A stretch of 6,073 nt of DNA from assembly GCA_028288775.1 (NCBI GenBank), contig JAQGHP010000539.1:1-6073 (forward strand), in the 5' to 3' direction. Under the pieces are notes generated by a model. It saw only the letters and a program-made list of their open reading frames with translations, was not told the DNA's origin and did no database searches. Shown here one piece after another: positions 4,674 through 6,073 of the stretch. A program made the translations under genes and the position numbers. Each line of letters starts with the position of its first letter. The stretch's first letter is position 1. This DNA is from Phycisphaerales bacterium. Lineage in GTDB: Bacteria > Planctomycetota > Phycisphaerae > Tepidisphaerales > Tepidisphaeraceae.

Positions 4674-6004
4674 ATAACACCCTCGTGCGTTATTTCGCAT
4701 TGTCGATCTGCGCCGCATTTTTGCTCTTCGGCTTGCATGAAGCCCGCGGCGCCGACCCGTCGCCAGCGCGCGAACAGATCTCCGCCGACCTCCACCCCTT
4801 CTCCGGCGAATCCGCCCCCGGCGTCGATCGTTCCACCATGATGGGCAAGATCCTCTGCGGCTACCAGGGCTGGTTCACCGCCGAGGGGGACGGCGCGGGG
4901 AAGGGATGGACGCACTACGCAAACCGCGGCGGCTTCGCCCCAGGCAAATGCTGTATCGACCTCTGGCCGGACCTGCGCGATTTCGACGTCGATGAGTGCT
5001 TCGCCACGCCTTTCCACCATGCCGATGGGTCGGCAGCGAACGTCTTCAGTAGCGAACGGCGGAAGACCGTTCTCCGTCATTTCCAGTGGATGCGCGACTA
5101 CGGCATCGATGGCGTGTTCGTTCAGCGGTTCATCGTCGACACGTTCGGCGAATCGGGCCAGCGTCATTGCGATACGGTGCTCGACCATTGCCGCGAGGGG
5201 GCCAATCGCTCCGGCCGCACCTACGCCGTCATGTACGATCTGAGCGGCCTGGGCTCGGGGCAAATTGAAAAGGTGATCGACGACTGGAAGCGGCTCGTCG
5301 ATCGCATGCGCCTCACGCGCGACGCGGCCGACAAGGCGTACCTGCACCACAACGGCAAGCCGGTCGTGGCCGTCTGGGGCATCGGGTTCAACGACCGTCG
5401 CAAGTATTCGCTGGAAGACTGCCGACGGCTGATCGACTTCCTTAAAGACGATCCCACCTACGGCGGATGCACCGTGATGGCGGGCGTGCCGGCCGGCTGG
5501 CGCACGCTCGACGCAGACGCCATCGCCGACAAATCCCTGCTCGACGTGATTGGGCACGCCGACGTGATCAGCCCGTGGACGGTCGGCCGCTACGATTCGC
5601 CGGAGTCCGCCACGCGCCATGCGAAGCAGCGCGTTGAGCCTGATCTCGCCTGGTGCAAGGATCATGGGAAGGAATATCTTCCCGTCGTTTTCCCAGGGTT
5701 TAGCTGGCACAACCTCAACGCGCGGTCCCCGCTCGATCAAATCCCCCGCCGCAAGGGGCAGTTCCTTTGGACGCAAATGGTGGAGTCGAAAAAGGCCGGC
5801 GCGACGATGCTCTACGTCGCCATGTTCGACGAGATGAACGAAGGCACGGCGATCTTCAAATGCACTAACGACCCGCCGACGGGGGAGAGTAAATTCCTCA
5901 CCTACGAAGGACTTCCCACCGACCACTATCTATGGCTGACCGGCGCAGGCGGCCGCGCCTTGCGCGGAGAAATCGCCGCAACCGATGATGTGCCGCGACG
6001 GTAG
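4670..6004 (+). CDS. Exported GH99/GH71-like glycoside hydrolase-type protein
   Basis: A 444-residue protein of the GH99/GH71-like group, whose characterised relatives cut alpha-mannans or alpha-glucans; the substrate here is unknown. A GTG start at 4670 is chosen because residues 1-27 form a typical signal peptide: short N-region with R7, hydrophobic core YFALSICAAFLLFGL, likely cleavage after G27 (EARG/AD). The frame is open back to an ATG at 4523, but that part overlaps the small upstream gene and the remnant. Marks of a (beta/alpha)8-barrel glycosidase in order: GKILCGYQGWF (59-69), DGVFVQRFI near 147-155, MYDLSGLG (188), KPVVAVWGIGF (230), SPWTVGRY (301-308), PGFSWHN (342-348), MFDEMNEGTAI (385-395) and TDHYLWLTG (417-425) near the end. 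E388 and E391 in DEMNE are the likeliest catalytic acids, by position only. Length fits the group. Expected in the periplasm or outside the cell. It may be transcribed with the small upstream gene. Confidence 0.85.
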   Translation: MNNTLVRYFALSICAAFLLFGLHEARGADPSPAREQISADLHPFSGESAPGVDRSTMMGKILCGYQGWFTAEGDGAGKGWTHYANRGGFAPGKCCIDLWPDLRDFDVDECFATPFHHADGSAANVFSSERRKTVLRHFQWMRDYGIDGVFVQRFIVDTFGESGQRHCDTVLDHCREGANRSGRTYAVMYDLSGLGSGQIEKVIDDWKRLVDRMRLTRDAADKAYLHHNGKPVVAVWGIGFNDRRKYSLEDCRRLIDFLKDDPTYGGCTVMAGVPAGWRTLDADAIADKSLLDVIGHADVISPWTVGRYDSPESATRHAKQRVEPDLAWCKDHGKEYLPVVFPGFSWHNLNARSPLDQIPRRKGQFLWTQMVESKKAGATMLYVAMFDEMNEGTAIFKCTNDPPTGESKFLTYEGLPTDHYLWLTGAGGRALRGEIAATDDVPRR

Positions 6005-6073
6005 GGCTGGGGGTCGTGAAACGTGGGAATGAAACGTGAAGACGTGAAACGTGAGAAGACTGCGGCGAACAGA
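6005..6073. repeat. Intergenic tail with three TGAAACGTG repeats
   Basis: TGAAACGTG occurs at 6017-6025, 6030-6038 and 6045-6053, with starts 13 and 15 bases apart. No stop-proximal hairpin or gene start is visible before the window ends. The repeats may be a short dispersed repeat or binding sites for a regulator of a gene beyond the edge. Confidence 0.6.

Noticed and set aside
4649..5926. 425-residue minus-strand open frame
   Set aside because: It is the exact antisense of the glycosidase-like gene. The + strand shows a signal peptide and family motifs, and the minus strand shows none.

Overview
The window is GC-rich and densely coding on the + strand. It looks like part of a planctomycete-type chromosome, possibly Phycisphaerae or Tepidisphaera-like. 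The grounds are a large secreted HEAT-repeat protein with a Lys/Pro/Ala-rich linker, an exported GH99/GH71-like protein, a transposase-like gene of a type I associate with planctomycetes, and CCCTCC...GGAGGG palindromic intergenic repeats. No rRNA, tRNA or taxonomic marker gene is present, so this assignment is inference.

Layout from left to right: (1) The 3' part of a long HEAT-repeat protein gene (1-2367) with a degenerate receiver-like fold in its C-terminal half, followed by a 30-bp perfect palindrome that may act as a terminator. (2) A candidate 1.75-kb mobile element (2468-4220). Two 46-bp inverted repeats, each containing its own hairpin, bracket a transposase-like gene split into two overlapping reading frames: a coiled-coil part (2609-2884) and a catalytic-looking part (2847/2892-4160). 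The frames meet at a TTTAAAAAAA run. (3) A promoter-like region and a 69-codon gene (4360-4569), overlapped by ATGA with a 35-codon remnant of a nucleotidyltransferase-fold gene (4566-4673). This appears to be a decayed two-gene, possibly toxin-antitoxin-like module. (4) A gene for an exported GH99/GH71-like glycoside hydrolase-type protein (4670-6004), whose start overlaps the end of the remnant. (5) A short intergenic tail with three TGAAACGTG repeats, running to the window edge.

The genes do not form one obvious pathway. The main interest is genome remodelling. One transposase-like gene sits between inverted hairpin repeats and needs a frame change to be whole. Downstream, a deletion seems to have removed most of a nucleotidyltransferase gene and placed the glycosidase-like gene directly behind the remnant and its promoter. 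All long minus-strand open frames look like shadows of the + strand genes caused by high GC content.
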